From: Neoalteromonas arenosi
GTDB taxonomy: Bacteria; Pseudomonadota; Gammaproteobacteria; Enterobacterales; Alteromonadaceae
NCBI RefSeq assembly: GCF_030362855.1
Contig: NZ_JAUCBP010000010.1
Location: 1 to 64,000, forward strand
DNA length: 64,000 nucleotides
Reading direction: 5' to 3'
Below, piece after piece: positions 35,530-45,452 of the stretch. Within the stretch, counting starts at the first letter, position 1, and each line of letters starts with the position of its first letter. A program made the translations under genes and the position numbers. A model generated the notes under the pieces. The model did not search any database. It was not told the origin of the DNA and saw only the letters and a program-made list of their open reading frames with translations.

Positions 35530-36509
35530 GCTTATTATTCAAAGATCGCAATACCAGCGCAGTTCAATCCTCTAAGGTTAATCGTTTTCAGCGCTTTGTA
35601 ATGTTTTTTGTGGATCACATTCGCCAAGCATTGCAAAGCCTTGGTGAGCTATGGCGACAACCGGTGGCATCGCTAATGACTATTGGTGTGCTCGGGTTGA
35701 GCATTACGCTGCCGAGCACCCTGTACATATTGGTGAACAATGTCGAGAAACTCAGTGCCGGGTGGCAAAACGCTTCGGAGATTTCACTGTTTTTAAAACC
35801 AACCGTGAGTGCCCAACAATCGCAACAGTTGGTCAATCGCTTAAGCGTGTGGAACGAGGTCGACAAGGTCGTATTTATTCCCAAACAACAAGCGCTGGAA
35901 GAATTTGAGCAGCTTTCAGGTTTGGGCGATACCATTGCCTATTTGCCGGAAAACCCAATTCCCGATGTCGTGTTGGTGACACCTACAAGCATGCATGCAA
36001 GCCCTACAGCCGCCAAGCTATTGCTGGAGAAGTTATTAGCAGAGCGCGAAGTCGACATTGGCAAACTGGATATCGATTGGCTCGAGCGATTGTATGCACT
36101 GGTAAATGTGGCACGTGAGTTGGTGACATTTATCGGTATCCTATTATTTTTGGCGGTAGTGCTGATTATCGGCAATACCATACGCTTAAACATCCTCAAC
36201 AAGCGCGATGAAATCGTGGTAATGAAACTAGTCGGTGCTACTGATGCTTTTATTCATCGCCCATTTTTGTATACCGGGTTTTGGTTTGGCTTACTTGGTG
36301 GGCTTATCGCGTGGTTTGCGGTGCTGACTATCTTATGGTGGATGGATGCCAGCATCACGCGCTTTGCTGAGCTTTATCAGAAGCAGTTTTCGATTACCGG
36401 CCTAGATGGTCAGGCTTTGCTGGTAATGCTCGGCTTATCGATTCTGTTGGGGCTAATCGGGTCGTTTATCTCAGTGCAGCGACATGTCCGCCAGATAGAG
36501 CCTAGCTAG
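35526..36509 (+). CDS. ftsX: Cell division protein FtsX
   Basis: This 327-aa permease-like protein has four transmembrane helices and a large periplasmic loop (about residues 75-190) that in other bacteria recruits EnvC or related hydrolase activators. Marks are VASLMTIGVLGLSITLP, PENPIPDVVLV, and NTIRLNILNKRDEIVVMKLVGAT (cited in part). It ends the cell-division operon; rpoH, which often follows directly, is displaced by two EAL/HDOD genes on the other strand. Confidence 0.95.
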   Translation: MSLLFKDRNTSAVQSSKVNRFQRFVMFFVDHIRQALQSLGELWRQPVASLMTIGVLGLSITLPSTLYILVNNVEKLSAGWQNASEISLFLKPTVSAQQSQQLVNRLSVWNEVDKVVFIPKQQALEEFEQLSGLGDTIAYLPENPIPDVVLVTPTSMHASPTAAKLLLEKLLAEREVDIGKLDIDWLERLYALVNVARELVTFIGILLFLAVVLIIGNTIRLNILNKRDEIVVMKLVGATDAFIHRPFLYTGFWFGLLGGLIAWFAVLTILWWMDASITRFAELYQKQFSITGLDGQALLVMLGLSILLGLIGSFISVQRHVRQIEPS

Positions 36510-36559
36510 GATTTACCGCAGGTAGCTTTTGACTGGGGCTAAGCTTCCAAATGCCAAAG

Positions 36560-36582
36560 CCGCGCTGGGCGAACAAGCGCGG
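36560..36582. terminator. Hairpin in the ftsX-EAL/HDOD convergent gap
   Basis: CCGCGCT (36560-36566) pairs with AGCGCGG (36576-36582) around a 9-nt loop. There is no strong T-tract on either side, so any termination would be weak or Rho-assisted. Confidence 0.3.
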
Positions 36583-36606
36583 TAGTTATCGAGGTTCAAT
36601 TGATGC

Positions 36607-37857
36607 TTAGATAGTGCTGGGCGTAATTTTACGGGCCGGGAAGTATGAAGACAGCGTTTGGCGCACACCATTGCCCCATACGATGGCTTGGTTATATAAA
36701 CTGTGGAGTTCCTTCTGGTCGATTTCCAGCGCTTTGGCGACTTTGATTACGTTTAGCCATAGCCCACTTTCAAACGCCCGTACCAAAGTAAAGTAGTGGG
36801 CAAACTCTTGGTCCTGCCCCAACAAACCTTGATTAACGTCCTCAGCTAGCGGCAATTGATGCAATATATCGGGCAGATCCTGATCTAAAAGGGCATCAAG
36901 CAGTGAGAATAAGCCAATTAAGAAGCCAATGGGAGGATCCGTGCGCAATTGGCGCCGCTGAGAAAGTAAATCGAAAAACTTAGCGCGCACGAGTGACATA
37001 TGAGTTAACTCGAGTGGCTTTTCGTCGCTCAAGTTAGCTAGCGACAATAAGGCGATGAATTTCTTAATCTCGACTTCGCCCATATAGTTAAGAGCATGGC
37101 GCAATGAGCTGATTTTATAACGCTTGTTGATCAGTGGGTTGTTAATAAAACGCAATAACAAATACGAAAGGGCAGCGTCGCGTTCAATAATTTGGTTAAT
37201 GCGCTCAAAATTAAACTCAGGGCTACTACTTTCGCCCATTAAATCGACTAGGGTTAACTTGCTCGCCGGCAAGTCTCGCTGTAGGCGAGCTTCAGGTTTG
37301 GCAAAAAAGTATCCTTGGAATAACTGGAAACCTAATGATTGTGAGTTCGCAAAATCCTCATAGGTATTCACCGCTTCTGCTACCAGCTGCAAATTAGCAT
37401 CTGCAAGGCGGGGTAGCTGGTGCTCGAGTATATCCAAGCGGTGTGCCTGCAAATCGACCTTTACGATATCGATAAGTGGTAATACGTCGCTCTTACGTTG
37501 CAGTAATTGGGGGTCGTCTAACGCTAGTTGAAAGCCCAAGTTCTTCGCGTGCTTGCAAGCATCAGTGAGACCTACATCACTGCGCGGATCGCGATTTAAC
37601 TCGATAATTACGCGGTCAGGATCGAGGATTGCAGGTACACCTTGCAATAAGGTTTCGGGATTGAGATTGACGAATGACTTCTTATCCCCCGAAATATCGT
37701 CCAGGCCTAAGGCGTGAAAGTGCTCGGTTACGTAGTTAGTTTTGCGCTCATCATGAATGGGCAACGCACCTTCTTTGCCATCCCGAAAGACTAGCTCATA
37801 GGCATAAACATCTTTTTCTTTATCGAGAATTGGGTGTCGTGCAACAAACGCAAACAT
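36607..37857 (-). CDS. EAL-HDOD signalling protein (YuxH/CdgJ type), second of a tandem pair
   Basis: This 416-aa protein joins an N-terminal EAL-like domain (about 1-200; VYAYELVFRD, FQLFQGYFFAKPE) to a C-terminal HDOD domain (about 200-390; LSYLLLRFINNPL, LRHALNYMGEVEIKKFIAL). The EAL part is eroded: the acidic residue of the AEGVE motif is replaced in VAEAVNT, so cyclic-di-GMP hydrolysis is unlikely. Vibrio CdgJ, a relative, affects motility. It is clearly paralogous to the next gene on the same strand, 21 bp upstream, and the pair looks like an old tandem duplication. Confidence 0.88.
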   Translation of the reverse strand: MFAFVARHPILDKEKDVYAYELVFRDGKEGALPIHDERKTNYVTEHFHALGLDDISGDKKSFVNLNPETLLQGVPAILDPDRVIIELNRDPRSDVGLTDACKHAKNLGFQLALDDPQLLQRKSDVLPLIDIVKVDLQAHRLDILEHQLPRLADANLQLVAEAVNTYEDFANSQSLGFQLFQGYFFAKPEARLQRDLPASKLTLVDLMGESSSPEFNFERINQIIERDAALSYLLLRFINNPLINKRYKISSLRHALNYMGEVEIKKFIALLSLANLSDEKPLELTHMSLVRAKFFDLLSQRRQLRTDPPIGFLIGLFSLLDALLDQDLPDILHQLPLAEDVNQGLLGQDQEFAHYFTLVRAFESGLWLNVIKVAKALEIDQKELHSLYNQAIVWGNGVRQTLSSYFPARKITPSTI

Positions 37858-37878
37858 ACTTTTTTAATCCTTATTATT

Positions 37879-39102
37879 TTATGCGCCTAGGGCACTTTGC
37901 TTCATCGCGTGCCCCCATTTTATCGATTCATTATAAAAACTGTGAAGTAAGTCCTTATCAATCTCGTGTCGCTGAGAAAAACGCTCCACTGTTGGCCAAT
38001 TACCGACTTCAAACGCGCGTGCAATATCAACGCACTCACGCAATAAATTTTCATTGCCAATCAAGGCGGCCTTTACATTATCGGCCAATGGAACCTTTTC
38101 CACCAGTATTGGCATTGATTGATCCAATATTGAGTCAAGGAGCGAGAATAAACCGGTTAAAAACCCCGTCGGTGGGTTTTCTTTCTCTTTCAAAAATAGC
38201 GACATTAGTTCACAAAATTTGGCGCGAACCAGTGACATATGCATAAGTTCTATCGGTTTACCTTCACTCAAGTTCGCCAAGGCCAGTAATGCGATGAATT
38301 TTTTTACTTCAATCTCACCCATATAGGTAAGTGCATGGCGTAAGGAGGTAATTTTATTGCGCTTGTTAAACAACGGGTTATTGATAAAGCGCAACAACAT
38401 AAATGACAAACCCACATCTCGCTGTAAAACATTATTCACTTTGTCATAATCAAAATCGGCGCTTGAACTGACAGCAACTAGCTCTAGGAGTGATAATTTT
38501 GATGCGCCTAATTGTTTATTTCTGACAATTTCAGGTTTGGCAAGGAAATAACCCTGAAAATAATCAAATCCCAACGACTTATACGCTTCAAACTCTTCAT
38601 GAGTTTCAACTTTTTCAGCCACCAATATGACTTTGGCAGCTTTTAATTTATCTAACTGTTGCGTGACGTCTTCAACACTGTGCTCTTGCACGTCGATTTT
38701 TACATAGCGAACAATGGATAAGAAGGGGTCCCATTTGGGCGCAAAGTCGTAATCGTCTAACGCTAGGTGATAGCCTAAATTAGCGATGTGCTTGCAGGCT
38801 GCATAAAGTTCACGGGTGACTTTCACTGTTTCAACAATTTCAATCACCACACCATTGGCGTCCAATGATGTTGGGAAGCGATATTGAAGGGTATCTTGGT
38901 GAAAGTTGATGAACGCTTTTTTATTGCAACTGACCTCATCTATACCCAATGACAGATGATTTCCCGTTAGTATTTTTGATGTTGCCTCATCGGCGGGGAT
39001 TTCTGGGAAACAGTTCTGTTCACTGTCGCGAAACAACAGTTCGTAGGCGAATACATTTTTTTCGTTGTCAACAATCGGCTGACGCGCTACATAGGCAAAC
39101 AT
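37879..39102 (-). CDS. EAL-HDOD signalling protein (YuxH/CdgJ type), first of a tandem pair
   Basis: This 407-aa paralogue of the preceding gene has the same EAL-HDOD layout: VFAYELLFRDSE, LALDDYDF, VKIDVQEH, VAEKVETHEEF and FQGYFLAKPE, then SFMLLRFINNPL and LRHALTYMGEIEVKKFIALL. Here the AEKVE and DD residues are kept, so it is less degraded than its neighbour, though the family generally lacks the full catalytic set. It is transcribed first, divergent from rpoH across 245 bp. The partner may form a dimer with it through the HDOD domains (inference). Confidence 0.88.
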   Translation of the reverse strand: MFAYVARQPIVDNEKNVFAYELLFRDSEQNCFPEIPADEATSKILTGNHLSLGIDEVSCNKKAFINFHQDTLQYRFPTSLDANGVVIEIVETVKVTRELYAACKHIANLGYHLALDDYDFAPKWDPFLSIVRYVKIDVQEHSVEDVTQQLDKLKAAKVILVAEKVETHEEFEAYKSLGFDYFQGYFLAKPEIVRNKQLGASKLSLLELVAVSSSADFDYDKVNNVLQRDVGLSFMLLRFINNPLFNKRNKITSLRHALTYMGEIEVKKFIALLALANLSEGKPIELMHMSLVRAKFCELMSLFLKEKENPPTGFLTGLFSLLDSILDQSMPILVEKVPLADNVKAALIGNENLLRECVDIARAFEVGNWPTVERFSQRHEIDKDLLHSFYNESIKWGHAMKQSALGA

Positions 39103-39347
39103 CGAGGCGGCTTTTGTACTTATTTGCGTAAAGAATAAACATTATGCCGATTTTTCGCCCGAAGTGACAGAAAATGAAACTTTTTTCTATAAAATCGGGT
39201 CTTGATATATAGCAAATTGACCCAATCACTAGTCAGTTGACAAGGATCAATTAAATAATTGACCGGATTTGGGTTCGGCTTCGTATAACAATCTAGTTTT
39301 GTATTCGTAGCTTTGCTACACTTCGGCATCTATTTATGAGGTAACAA

Positions 39348-40202
39348 ATGAGTTCACAAATGCAATCAATGGCATTAACTGTTCCTCTCAGTGGCAGTAT
39401 CGAGAGCTACATTCAAGCAGTTAGCGGCATCGACATGCTAACAGCTGAAGAAGAGCGGGAATTAGCAGTCCGTTTGCGTGACGAAGAAGACTTGGGCGCA
39501 GCGCGAAAACTGGTGATGTCTCACCTGCGTTTTGTTGTGCACATTGCAAAATCATACTCTGGATATGGATTACCCCAAGCGGATTTGATTCAAGAAGGCA
39601 ATATTGGCCTTATGAAAGCTGTTAAGCGCTTCGACCCTTCAGTCGGCGTGCGTCTGGTATCGTTTGCCGTACATTGGATTAAAGCTGAAATTCACGAGTT
39701 TGTGCTTAAAAACTGGCGCATTGTTAAAGTGGCCACAACCAAAGCACAGCGCAAGTTGTTCTTTAATTTGCGCAAAGCGAAAAAGCGTCTCGGTTGGTTT
39801 ACTCACGAGGAAGTGCAGCAAGTAGCAGACGAATTAGGCGTAAGTACAAAAGAAGTCCTGCAGATGGAAGCGCGCATGAGCAGTCAAGATCAAGCGTTCG
39901 ACCTTTCTGCCGATGACGATGAAAACGGTAGCTTCGCACCGGTTCAGTATCTCGAGGATAAGACTGCAGACGTTGAACAAGACGTAATCGATAGCAACTG
40001 GGATCAGCGCGCATCAAAGCGCCTGTATGCGGCAATCAAAACGCTTGATGCCCGCAGCCAGGAAATTATCGAAACCCGTTGGTTGTCGGATGACAAAACC
40101 ACCCTGCAAGACTTAGCTGACAAGTATCAGGTATCTGCAGAACGCGTCCGGCAAATCGAAAAAAATGCGATGAAAAAGTTACATGCGGCTATGGCTGCAT
40201 AA
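39348..40202 (+). CDS. rpoH: Heat-shock sigma factor sigma-32
   Basis: This 284-aa sigma factor matches E. coli RpoH in length. Region 1.2 has [11 protein letters not shown], region 2 [19 protein letters not shown] and [20 protein letters not shown], the RpoH box [17 protein letters not shown] (shown in part), and region 4.2 [25 protein letters not shown] lies 7 nt before the ATG. A clear sigma-32 promoter in front of hslV elsewhere in the window is a likely target. Confidence 0.97.
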   Translation: MSSQMQSMALTVPLSGSIESYIQAVSGIDMLTAEEERELAVRLRDEEDLGAARKLVMSHLRFVVHIAKSYSGYGLPQADLIQEGNIGLMKAVKRFDPSVGVRLVSFAVHWIKAEIHEFVLKNWRIVKVATTKAQRKLFFNLRKAKKRLGWFTHEEVQQVADELGVSTKEVLQMEARMSSQDQAFDLSADDDENGSFAPVQYLEDKTADVEQDVIDSNWDQRASKRLYAAIKTLDARSQEIIETRWLSDDKTTLQDLADKYQVSAERVRQIEKNAMKKLHAAMAA

Positions 40203-40220
40203 CAAGCACATTTTATCGAT

Positions 40221-40249
40221 AAAAAAGCCGGCGATATGCCGGCTTTTTT
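40221..40249. terminator. Bidirectional terminator between rpoH and purT
   Basis: A perfect 12-bp inverted repeat, AAAAAAGCCGGC (40221-40232) with its complement at 40238-40249, closes a 5-nt loop. The A and T runs on either side make it work in both directions, for rpoH and for the convergent purT. Confidence 0.93.
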
Positions 40250-40269
40250 GTGTCCCTTTAACGCTTTGA

Positions 40270-41454
40270 TTAGTTACACGTCACTTTAACTGCGCTGGCG
40301 GTCCATTTCGCCTTTTCTACGGCTTGCTCAATAGAGTTGTCCAAGGCCAGCGCAACGCCCATACGTCGAGTGCCTTGAACCTCTGGTTTGCCGAACAAAC
40401 GCAGCTGGGTATCTGGCTGTTGTAAGGCGTCATCAAGCTGCTCAAAGGTGATTTCCTTACTTTCACCGGAAACTAACAGAACCGCTGACGCACTAGGACC
40501 ATGTTGACGGATATTGGGGATCGGCAGACCTAAAATAGCGCGAGCGTGTAAGGCGAACTCTGATAAAGATTGCGAAATTAAGGTTACTAATCCCGTGTCA
40601 TGCGGTCGCGGTGATACTTCACTGAAAATGACCTCATCACCTCGTACGAATAATTCCACGCCAAATAGCCCCCAACCCCCTAGTGCATCGGTAACTTTAC
40701 TGGCTATCGCTTGAGCTCGCTGTAAAGCTATGTCTGACATTGCTTGGGGTTGCCAAGACTCACGATAATCACCGTCCTCTTGACGGTGACCAATTGGCGC
40801 ACAGTAGCTAACACCCTGTGCGTGTTGGATGGTCAGCAGTGTGATTTCATAATCAAAATCAACTTGAGCTTCAATAATGACTTTGCCTTGACCAGCTCGT
40901 CCGCCTTGCTGTGCATAATCCCAAGCGGCATCGATTTGCTTTGCGTCAGTCAGTCGAGACTGTCCTTTACCCGAGGAACTCATAATTGGCTTAACAAAGC
41001 AGGGAAACCCAACTGCTTCAATTGCCGACACGAATTCTGCTTTTGTTGCAGCAAAGCGGTAGGCCGATGTCGGTAAGGCCAATGTTTCGCTTGCGAGGCG
41101 GCGTATACCTTCGCGATTCATTGTCAAGTTAGCTGCATTTGCACTGGGCACAACTGTAAAACCTTCGGATTCTAACTCTATCAGTGTGTGTGTCGCTATC
41201 GCTTCAATTTCTGGCACAATCAATGCGGGTTGCTCGAGCTCGACTACGCGGCGTAACTCAGTGGCGTCAAGCATTGAAAATACATGCGCTCGATCGGCAA
41301 CTTGCATTGCTGGCGCGTTGGCATAGCGATCACAAGCAATGACTTCACAGCCTAGCCGCTGTAATTCAATCACGACTTCTTTGCCCAGCTCTCCCGAACC
41401 GAGCAATAACACGCGTTTAGCCGATGATGAGAACGGCGTTCCAATAATTGTCAT
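40270..41454 (-). CDS. purT: Formate-dependent phosphoribosylglycinamide formyltransferase
   Basis: This 394-aa ATP-grasp enzyme makes formyl-GAR from GAR, formate and ATP in purine synthesis. Marks are [21 protein letters not shown] (in part), [25 protein letters not shown] and [16 protein letters not shown]. Length equals E. coli PurT. The ATG at 41454 gives [19 protein letters not shown]; the frame is open 14 codons upstream into the gap before yiiD. No PurR box is visible. Confidence 0.95.
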   Translation of the reverse strand: MTIIGTPFSSSAKRVLLLGSGELGKEVVIELQRLGCEVIACDRYANAPAMQVADRAHVFSMLDATELRRVVELEQPALIVPEIEAIATHTLIELESEGFTVVPSANAANLTMNREGIRRLASETLALPTSAYRFAATKAEFVSAIEAVGFPCFVKPIMSSSGKGQSRLTDAKQIDAAWDYAQQGGRAGQGKVIIEAQVDFDYEITLLTIQHAQGVSYCAPIGHRQEDGDYRESWQPQAMSDIALQRAQAIASKVTDALGGWGLFGVELFVRGDEVIFSEVSPRPHDTGLVTLISQSLSEFALHARAILGLPIPNIRQHGPSASAVLLVSGESKEITFEQLDDALQQPDTQLRLFGKPEVQGTRRMGVALALDNSIEQAVEKAKWTASAVKVTCN

Positions 41455-41465
41455 AATGGATGCTC

Positions 41466-42374
41466 TTAGGTAGTTGAAGTCACGGGTAAAACCCAATAAA
41501 CGCCCTTAAACTCCGCAACTGGCGTATCACCATCCAGAATATCCACTTGTAGTTTAATGGGGCATTTTTTGCCCTTGCGTAGGGAGTCAAACTTGCCCGA
41601 CAAGGTTTCAATATTACACAAAGCACGCGGTTGCATGGTGATCGGCTTGTGATAGTGAATATCGCCATCACCGAGCACAATATCACCGTCCATACCTTGC
41701 TGCTTGAGCTGTAAGTGGATCATGCCCCAGCCGGTTAATGTTGCTAGCGAGAAGATACTGCCCGCAAACATGGTGCCGTGGATATTGATGTTTTTATTAA
41801 GTGATGCACGGGTTTCAAATGTACGACCTGTGTATTGATAAATCTTAATTCCCATGTGTTCGGAGATTGGGATTGTCTCACTCCATGTCTGCTGCAGTTC
41901 ATTACACCATTTCGGATGCAACATCAGCACGTTATTTTCAGTGAGTTCTTTAACCATCTGACTGCGCTTGAGTTGATTTAGCTCATTAGGAGCCTCTGCT
42001 TCTACGCGGTAACCACAAGATTGAAAAAAGTCGATTGAAGTTTCGCGGCTATTGGTGACAGCGCGTTCTGCGCCTAGTTGTCGAGCCACTGACTCTAATG
42101 CTGACAAAATCATTTGTCCAAGGCCCTTGCGTTGGTGATCGCCAGATACAGCAATATGCCGAACTTGCGCTTCTTCGGAGGTATTGAGGTGGACTCTACC
42201 AACGGCGACAATTTCGCCTTTACCATCGAGTATCATGCGGTGTTCACTTACACCTTCATACTCATCTTTTTCAGAGCCTGGAGGATAATTCCACGGCTTG
42301 CGCAAGATCAACCAACGAAAGTCATAATAGCGGGCAAAATCTTCTTCAGTTTCTGGCGTTGCAATTCTGTACAC
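41466..42374 (-). CDS. yiiD: GNAT-hotdog fusion protein of the YiiD family
   Basis: This protein of about 302 aa joins an N-terminal GNAT domain (about 1-140; [20 protein letters not shown]) to a C-terminal YiiD hotdog domain (about 150-295; [23 protein letters not shown], in part). In E. coli yiiD also neighbours dtd, and its hotdog domain has been linked to malonyl-ACP decarboxylation at fatty-acid initiation. The GTG at 42374 follows an AGG and gives [13 protein letters not shown], which fits the family; a TTG 7 codons upstream is the alternative. Confidence 0.85.
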   Translation of the reverse strand: MYRIATPETEEDFARYYDFRWLILRKPWNYPPGSEKDEYEGVSEHRMILDGKGEIVAVGRVHLNTSEEAQVRHIAVSGDHQRKGLGQMILSALESVARQLGAERAVTNSRETSIDFFQSCGYRVEAEAPNELNQLKRSQMVKELTENNVLMLHPKWCNELQQTWSETIPISEHMGIKIYQYTGRTFETRASLNKNINIHGTMFAGSIFSLATLTGWGMIHLQLKQQGMDGDIVLGDGDIHYHKPITMQPRALCNIETLSGKFDSLRKGKKCPIKLQVDILDGDTPVAEFKGVYWVLPVTSTT

Positions 42375-42435
42375 AAGGAGCCTAGAGGTAATCAATAACC
42401 TAACTATTAGACCCTATGCCGGATCGAACAGCAAG

Positions 42436-42873
42436 TTAGACCTGAAGCCAAAACGTCACAGGACCGTCGTTGACCAAGCTCACTTGCATATCCGCACCAA
42501 ACTCGCCACAAGCAACACTGGGCATGGCTTGCTGAGCCTTTGTGACAAACTCGGTATAAAGCAGCTTGCCTTGCTCAGGGCTAGCACCGCGAGAAAATCC
42601 TGGTCGATTACCTTTGCGGGTATCCGCCACCAACGTGAATTGTGAGACAACCAACAATCCACCACCGGCTTGTTGAAGGTTTAAATTCATTTTACCGTTT
42701 TCGTCAGCAAACACCCGATAGTGCAAAATTTTATGCAGTAATTTGTCAACGCTTTCTGATGTGTCGTCACGCTCAACGCCCAGCAATAACAACAAGCCGT
42801 TATCTATTTGCCCGATGACGTTGTCACTAACGCTGACACTGGCGCGCGTAACCCGCTGAATAAGCCCTATCAT
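42436..42873 (-). CDS. dtd: D-aminoacyl-tRNA deacylase
   Basis: This 145-aa enzyme removes D-amino acids, and glycine from tRNA-Ala, as a proofreading step. It shows the [15 protein letters not shown] motif and the chiral-sieve Gly-Pro in NDGPVTFWL, with the N-terminal [15 protein letters not shown]. Length equals E. coli Dtd. Its start overlaps the stop of the upstream peptidase gene by 4 bp. Confidence 0.96.
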   Translation of the reverse strand: MIGLIQRVTRASVSVSDNVIGQIDNGLLLLLGVERDDTSESVDKLLHKILHYRVFADENGKMNLNLQQAGGGLLVVSQFTLVADTRKGNRPGFSRGASPEQGKLLYTEFVTKAQQAMPSVACGEFGADMQVSLVNDGPVTFWLQV

Positions 42874-43838
42874 GTGCGCTTCCGCATAAACCGAGCGAAT
42901 TCGTCAGTGGCCTTGCACAATGCATGCATTATGCCTTTTTCCGACGTGCTATGCCCGGCATCTGGAACAATCTGCAAACGACTATTGTGCCACTTCTTAT
43001 GCAGCGCAAAGGCCGCTTCCGATTTACAAATTAAGTCGTAACGGCCATGCACGATGGTGCCGGGTAGATCCGCAATTACGTCGATATTGTCGAGAATATA
43101 GTTTTCGGCGATAAAACAGTGGTTTTTCAGATAATGACATTCCAGTAAAGCCAAGCTTTTGACCGCATGGAAGTGATGCGCTTCGATAGTAGATGCTTGA
43201 GGTAAGATTAACCGGGAGATACGCTCCTCCCAACCGTACCATGCTTTTAATGCTAGGGCTTGGGTCATTTCGTCGGCGTGGTTGAACACGTCGTAATATT
43301 GGTTACAAATGTCGTCTGCGCGGGTGGCATTCCCAGAGTAAGCGGCAAATTTTTGGTAATGCTCGGGAAAGACATTCGCGGCACCACTGTTGGGGCAAAG
43401 GAACCAGTCCCGATCTTGTTCGCGAGCTAAAAACGTTCCGCGTAAGATCAATCCTAATACTGTATGTGTATATTGAATGGCATAAACCAAAGCAAGTGTA
43501 GAGCCCCAGGAACCACCAAACAAAAGCCATGTAGAAATGCCCAAATGTTGGCGAATTTGCTCAATATCTTTGACCAAATCTGCGGTCGTATTGTGCTGTA
43601 ACTCAGCAAAAGGCGTACTTTTTCCGCATCCGCGTTGGTCAAAACCGATAATCAAATACTTTTCAGGATCAAAAAAGCGCCGATAATTACCTGGTAACCC
43701 AGCGCCCGGGCCGCCATGAATAAACAGGGCTGGCGTGCCTTTCGGATTGCCGCTTAACTCGAGGTTAATGTGGTGACCATCACCCACATCTAGCATTTCA
43801 GTATGATACGGGTGGATCGGTGGGTACAAATTTGGCAT
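42870..43838 (-). CDS. pip: Proline iminopeptidase
   Basis: This 322-aa alpha/beta hydrolase releases N-terminal proline from peptides. It has the oxyanion loop [18 protein letters not shown] (in part), FDQRGCGKS, the nucleophile elbow [10 protein letters not shown], and a C-terminal GRYDLICK with the acid and DAGHS with the histidine. It is the first of the pip-dtd-yiiD-purT run. Proteins of this S33 family are usually cytoplasmic; no signal peptide is seen. Confidence 0.93.
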   Translation of the reverse strand: MPNLYPPIHPYHTEMLDVGDGHHINLELSGNPKGTPALFIHGGPGAGLPGNYRRFFDPEKYLIIGFDQRGCGKSTPFAELQHNTTADLVKDIEQIRQHLGISTWLLFGGSWGSTLALVYAIQYTHTVLGLILRGTFLAREQDRDWFLCPNSGAANVFPEHYQKFAAYSGNATRADDICNQYYDVFNHADEMTQALALKAWYGWEERISRLILPQASTIEAHHFHAVKSLALLECHYLKNHCFIAENYILDNIDVIADLPGTIVHGRYDLICKSEAAFALHKKWHNSRLQIVPDAGHSTSEKGIMHALCKATDEFARFMRKRT

Positions 43839-43928
43839 CGTTCTTGAAGTAAATGCTTGTAGTTAAAAATTTGTTCGCCTATGTTATGAACACTTTTGCT
43901 ACAAATTCAACCAATAAAGTGAGGGTTT

Positions 43929-44156
43929 ATGTCAGGTCAAGGTTCAGGCGGTAACGTTATAGCCGCAATATGTAGTTTTTTTATTGCTGGATTAGGTCAG
44001 TTAGTTCAAGGCCGTATTTTAGCTGCTCTCGTATTTTTCTTACTGGTGTGGGTGAATTACACATTGGCTGCCACAGGAATATTATTTTTTATGGCCATTC
44101 CTGGTTTTATTTTCCACATTTGGGCTATTATCGATGCAGCTAGATACAAAGGATAA
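43929..44156 (+). CDS. Small two-helix membrane protein
   Basis: This 75-aa protein has two hydrophobic helices (about 9-28 and 32-66) and begins with a glycine-rich MSGQGSGG. The FIAGLGQLVQGR turn and the C-terminal HIWAIIDAARYKG are typical of the TM2/YtpP-like small membrane proteins of marine gammaproteobacteria. GTGAGG lies 6-7 nt before the ATG. It is 6 bp from the lipoprotein gene, so probably co-transcribed. Confidence 0.7.
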   Translation: MSGQGSGGNVIAAICSFFIAGLGQLVQGRILAALVFFLLVWVNYTLAATGILFFMAIPGFIFHIWAIIDAARYKG

Positions 44157-44162
44157 TAGACA

Positions 44163-44795
44163 ATGCGTTGGTTATTAATTGCGTTGGTATTTGCACTGAG
44201 CGGATGCCAATCAGCTTATTACGCTGCGTGGGAAAAGCTCGGCGTTGAAAAACGAGACATACTAGTGGACCGCGTTGAGGATACGCGCGAAACACAACAA
44301 GATGCTCAAGAGCAGTTCTCATCCGCGTTGGAACAGTTCAGCACACTCATTAATTACGATGGCGGTGAATTACAACGCGTATACGAACAGCTAAGTGACG
44401 AGTATGAGTCGAGTAAAAATGCGGCTGAAGCTGTCACTGCGCGTATAGACAGTGTAGAGAGCGTCGCTGAAGCTTTGTTTGATGAGTGGCAGAGTGAGTT
44501 AGACAGCTATACCAATGCTAACCTGCGACGTGACAGTGAGCGACAGCTTAAAGACACGCGTCGTCGCTATGAAAACTTATTGCGATCTATGCGTCGTGTA
44601 GAAAGTAGTATGGATCCGGTACTAGCGTCCTTACAAGACAATGTCCTGTATCTCAAGCATAACTTGAATGCCAATGCTGTCGGCGCATTACAAGGTGAAC
44701 TGCAATCCATTTCACAAAATGTTAGTCGTTTAATTCAAGAGATGAATGCTGCGATTGCTCAGTCAGATGAGTTTATCAAGAGTATTCAAGGCTAA
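44163..44795 (+). CDS. DUF2959 lipoprotein
   Basis: This 210-aa protein has a lipoprotein signal (LSGC, Cys15) and is otherwise one long helical, coiled-coil-like region (about 30-205). AYYAAWEKLGVEKRDILVDRV (in part) and RVESSMDPVLASLQDNVLYLKHNLN (in part) identify DUF2959. It should sit in the outer or inner membrane facing the periplasm. Function unknown. Confidence 0.88.
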   Translation: MRWLLIALVFALSGCQSAYYAAWEKLGVEKRDILVDRVEDTRETQQDAQEQFSSALEQFSTLINYDGGELQRVYEQLSDEYESSKNAAEAVTARIDSVESVAEALFDEWQSELDSYTNANLRRDSERQLKDTRRRYENLLRSMRRVESSMDPVLASLQDNVLYLKHNLNANAVGALQGELQSISQNVSRLIQEMNAAIAQSDEFIKSIQG

Positions 44796-44808
44796 CCTTA
44801 AGCTTATA

Positions 44809-44836
44809 GCGACTGGCTTTGTCACAAGCTAGTCGC
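44809..44836. terminator. Hairpin between the DUF2959 gene and yigZ
   Basis: GCGACTGGCTT (44809-44819) pairs with AAGCTAGTCGC (44826-44836) over 11 bp with one G-U pair. Only a short GTTT follows in the plus direction. It sits between convergent genes and may act for both. Confidence 0.55.
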
Positions 44837-44852
44837 CGTTTCCCCCTTCTAT

Positions 44853-45452
44853 TTAGTGACTCAATCGCCGACTATTGCTGAGAGACGCAAGTAAATTATC
44901 CAATTCGGCCAACTTACTAGCTGGTATTGCGATATCTAGGATCGCACCTTGAGCATAATCACAGCCCCTAACTACTGCGTTGTGTTGCTCTAACCACAAA
45001 CGCAGGTATTGCTCGTGCTTAAAGTCGCATTCAACTCGATAGCGCTGGCGTGCTATGCGCTTCTTAATGGCTAACTGTTCAAGGCTTTGTTGAGTCGCAC
45101 CCGAGTAGGCGCGCACTAACCCGCCAGCGCCGAGTTTAATACCACCAAAATAACGCGAAACAACCACAATAATATCGCCAATACCTTTGTGCTGAAGCAC
45201 ATTGAGAATGGGCTTCCCAGCTGTGCCTGAAGGCTCTCCGTCGTCGTTCATTGCTGCACTAGTGGGCGAATTTGGATCGCCCAAAAGATATGCCCAACAA
45301 TGATGGCGAGCATCTGGGTAGCGCTGTTTACACTGTTCGATTATTGTCATAGCCGCTTCGCGATCCGGCGCATATCCAGCGCAAGCGTGAAATAGACTCT
45401 TTTTGATTTCCAGCGTTGTCTCTAACGTTTCTGCTGGGATTGGATAGCTCAT
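44853..45452 (-). CDS. yigZ: YigZ/IMPACT-family protein
   Basis: This 199-aa protein has the IMPACT fold N-terminal domain (about 1-125; HHCWAYLLGD, NDDGEPSGTAGKPIL, VVVVSRYFGGIKLGAGGLVRAY in part) and a ferredoxin-like C-terminal domain. The eukaryotic relative inhibits GCN2; the bacterial role is unknown but probably ribosome-linked. Its start overlaps the upstream hotdog gene by 4 bp. Confidence 0.93.
   Translation of the reverse strand: MSYPIPAETLETTLEIKKSLFHACAGYAPDREAAMTIIEQCKQRYPDARHHCWAYLLGDPNSPTSAAMNDDGEPSGTAGKPILNVLQHKGIGDIIVVVSRYFGGIKLGAGGLVRAYSGATQQSLEQLAIKKRIARQRYRVECDFKHEQYLRLWLEQHNAVVRGCDYAQGAILDIAIPASKLAELDNLLASLSNSRRLSH

Noticed and set aside
39103-39347. Possible sigma-70 or sigma-E promoters of rpoH
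   Set aside because: Several TTGAC and TATAA-like strings are present but none has both elements with a proper spacing, so no promoter is assigned.
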